From Acidobacteriota bacterium (GTDB lineage Bacteria > Acidobacteriota > Blastocatellia > UBA7656), in assembly GCA_040754075.1 (NCBI GenBank), contig JBFMDH010000013.1, forward strand, positions 1 to 64,000: a stretch of 64,000 nucleotides of DNA, written 5' to 3'. Shown here in pieces: positions 62,921 to 64,000 of the stretch. The first letter of the stretch is position 1, and each line of letters opens with the position of its first letter. The notes under the pieces are model-generated. The model did no database searches. It saw only the letters and a program-made list of their open reading frames with translations, and was not told where the DNA came from. Both the position numbers and the translations under genes were made by a program.

Positions 62921-64000
62921 ATGAATTTTCAATGTCCGCAGTGTCAATCTCCCATCGCCTCCGAAGGGCAACGGTTTTGTAACCGTTGTGGATACGAACT
63001 GAAATTTCCCGTTTCAAGTGTTGAGACAATAACGCCGGGGCAGGCAGGCGAGATTGCGCCAAATGCCAATCCTGAGATTGAGACTTTGGAAATTCCACCT
63101 TCACCGGATACCGTTTCTCCGCCGGCGATTCAACAAGAAACCGTCGCCATTGTAAATCCTGACATTACTCTGGAAACCCCGTTAAACAACCATCAAAATC
63201 AACAATCGGCAATTTTGCGTATCGTGTTGCCATCAAGTGATGTATTTGATCGGGAGGTTAAAAAGGCAGAAACCCAAATCGGTAAAGGTCCGCGAAATGA
63301 CATCGTCATCGCCGATTCGGCAGTTTCCACATCGCATGCGGTTATTAAATTAGATAATGGGAATTACACCATCACCGACCTCGGCAGTCGCAATGGCACC
63401 ACCATCAATGGACATCGAATTGCCGCTCCACAGAAATTAAATCATGGCGATGTCATCGGCATGGGAGTCACAAAATTGACCTTTCGCCTCAGTGGTTATA
63501 GTGAAACCGGGGTTATTCAAATGCCGGAAACCACCGCGGCAATTCCCAATATGCCGTTGCCCTTAAACGAAGAAGCTTTAGCCCACACCTTGATAGCCGA
63601 AAATGTCGTCCCCCAATCCGTCATCGAGAGATGGCGCGGCGCTGAGACGAAAGGCAGACGGCTGGTGCGCGCCTTGATTGAAGAAAAGCAAGTAAACGAT
63701 GAGCACTTGCGCGATTTAATGGCGAGAATTTTTCAGATTCAACCGATCAACCTTCGGGATACTCAGGTTGATGAATCATTAGTCGCTAAATTCTCCAATA
63801 AACTGGCAAAAAATTCGTGGATTTTTCCTGTATCCGATACTCCTTGGCAATTGACCATAGCGGTTGCCGACCCGACCGATGTCGCAGCAATTGAAGAAGT
63901 AAAAAAACAGAATTTCCTACAAGTTCTCGTGCGTATCGCCGCCGCCAACGAAATAATTGAAAAAATCGATTTTCATTACGGTGCCAGGTTAGTTGGCGTT
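62921..64000 (+). CDS. Zinc ribbon - FHA - MshEN domain protein, 3' end cut by window
   Basis: The frame is open from ATG 62921 to the end of the window, 360 codons without stop. A zinc ribbon (Cys5, Cys8, Cys20, Cys23) opens it, followed by a Pro/Glu-rich linker. An FHA domain spans about 95-190 (IGKGPRNDIVIADSAVSTSH, LGSRNGTTING), which binds phosphothreonine. From about 205 the sequence looks like the N-terminal domain of GspE/PilB ATPases (MshEN): RRLVRALIEEKQV, VADPTDVAAIEEVKK. The missing part may be an ATPase or other output. It opens the next unit after selB, in the opposite direction. Confidence 0.82.
   Translation, partial: MNFQCPQCQSPIASEGQRFCNRCGYELKFPVSSVETITPGQAGEIAPNANPEIETLEIPPSPDTVSPPAIQQETVAIVNPDITLETPLNNHQNQQSAILRIVLPSSDVFDREVKKAETQIGKGPRNDIVIADSAVSTSHAVIKLDNGNYTITDLGSRNGTTINGHRIAAPQKLNHGDVIGMGVTKLTFRLSGYSETGVIQMPETTAAIPNMPLPLNEEALAHTLIAENVVPQSVIERWRGAETKGRRLVRALIEEKQVNDEHLRDLMARIFQIQPINLRDTQVDESLVAKFSNKLAKNSWIFPVSDTPWQLTIAVADPTDVAAIEEVKKQNFLQVLVRIAAANEIIEKIDFHYGARLVGV

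Noticed and set aside
1-64000. tRNA, rRNA or CRISPR array
   Set aside because: No TTCGA/cloverleaf-type arms with a CCA-proximal stem, no rRNA-like stretches and no regularly spaced direct repeats were seen on either strand by reading; a dedicated scan would be decisive for tRNA.

Overview
The window is 64 kb of bacterial chromosome from a Gram-negative-type organism. My best guess is Acidobacteriota, class Blastocatellia. That placement is an inference from the gene mix: an Mpl-type murein recycling ligase, RNase J beside RsmA and TsaD, exported Asp-box/TIG proteins and zinc-ribbon membrane proteins. No rRNA or tRNA is present to confirm it. Base composition is moderate by eye. There is no prophage, complete insertion sequence or CRISPR array.

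Layout. 0.2-5.2 kb (minus strand): two membrane proteins in an overlapping pair, a small coiled-coil protein and an exported penicillin-acylase-family hydrolase. 5.5-7.1 kb: a Tat-exported metallophosphoesterase converging on nicotinamidase. 7.3-13.3 kb (minus): a probable catabolic cluster (alpha/beta hydrolase, acyl-CoA ligase, phosphotriesterase-family hydrolase, SDR dehydrogenase). It is interrupted by an AT-rich unknown gene, a 3' remnant of a second SDR gene and a DUF433/DUF5615 toxin-antitoxin pair. 13.5-18.6 kb (plus): a branched-chain amino acid operon (ilvB, ilvE, a LysR regulator, a short ilvA). A textbook-like transcription attenuator precedes it, with a 34-residue leader peptide containing 12 isoleucines, an antiterminator and an intrinsic terminator. 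18.6-28.7 kb: pncB, a thioesterase, a class IV aminotransferase, a CoA-binding protein, a heavy-metal-binding exported protein, a large Asp-box propeller protein, an MFS transporter and an enoyl-CoA hydratase. 28.8-34.7 kb: an aminotransferase, a run of small unknown genes including a 47-residue membrane protein, RlmD-type rRNA methyltransferase, DinB and STAS proteins. 35-49.7 kb: HU, a zinc dehydrogenase, a second exported propeller/TIG protein, an exported thioredoxin, Mpl, ThrE-type exporter, an exported protein made of three tandem repeats, xylulokinase, YkvA, RuvB and membrane proteins. 49.7-64 kb: secernin-like peptidase, then a minus-strand housekeeping block (tsaD, a stand-alone RibD-type deaminase, rsmA, with rnj beyond). 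After these come a GAF histidine kinase, a CysQ/IMPase phosphatase, YceI, a SIS isomerase, SelB followed by a cytochrome c-cyclase fusion, and the start of a zinc-ribbon/FHA/MshEN protein cut by the window end.

The strongest discovery-type signal is the ilv attenuator at 13.49-13.77 kb. Next are the SDR 3'-end duplication beside the toxin-antitoxin pair, the secreted cytochrome c-cyclase fusion downstream of selB, and the tandem-repeat exported protein at 42.3 kb.
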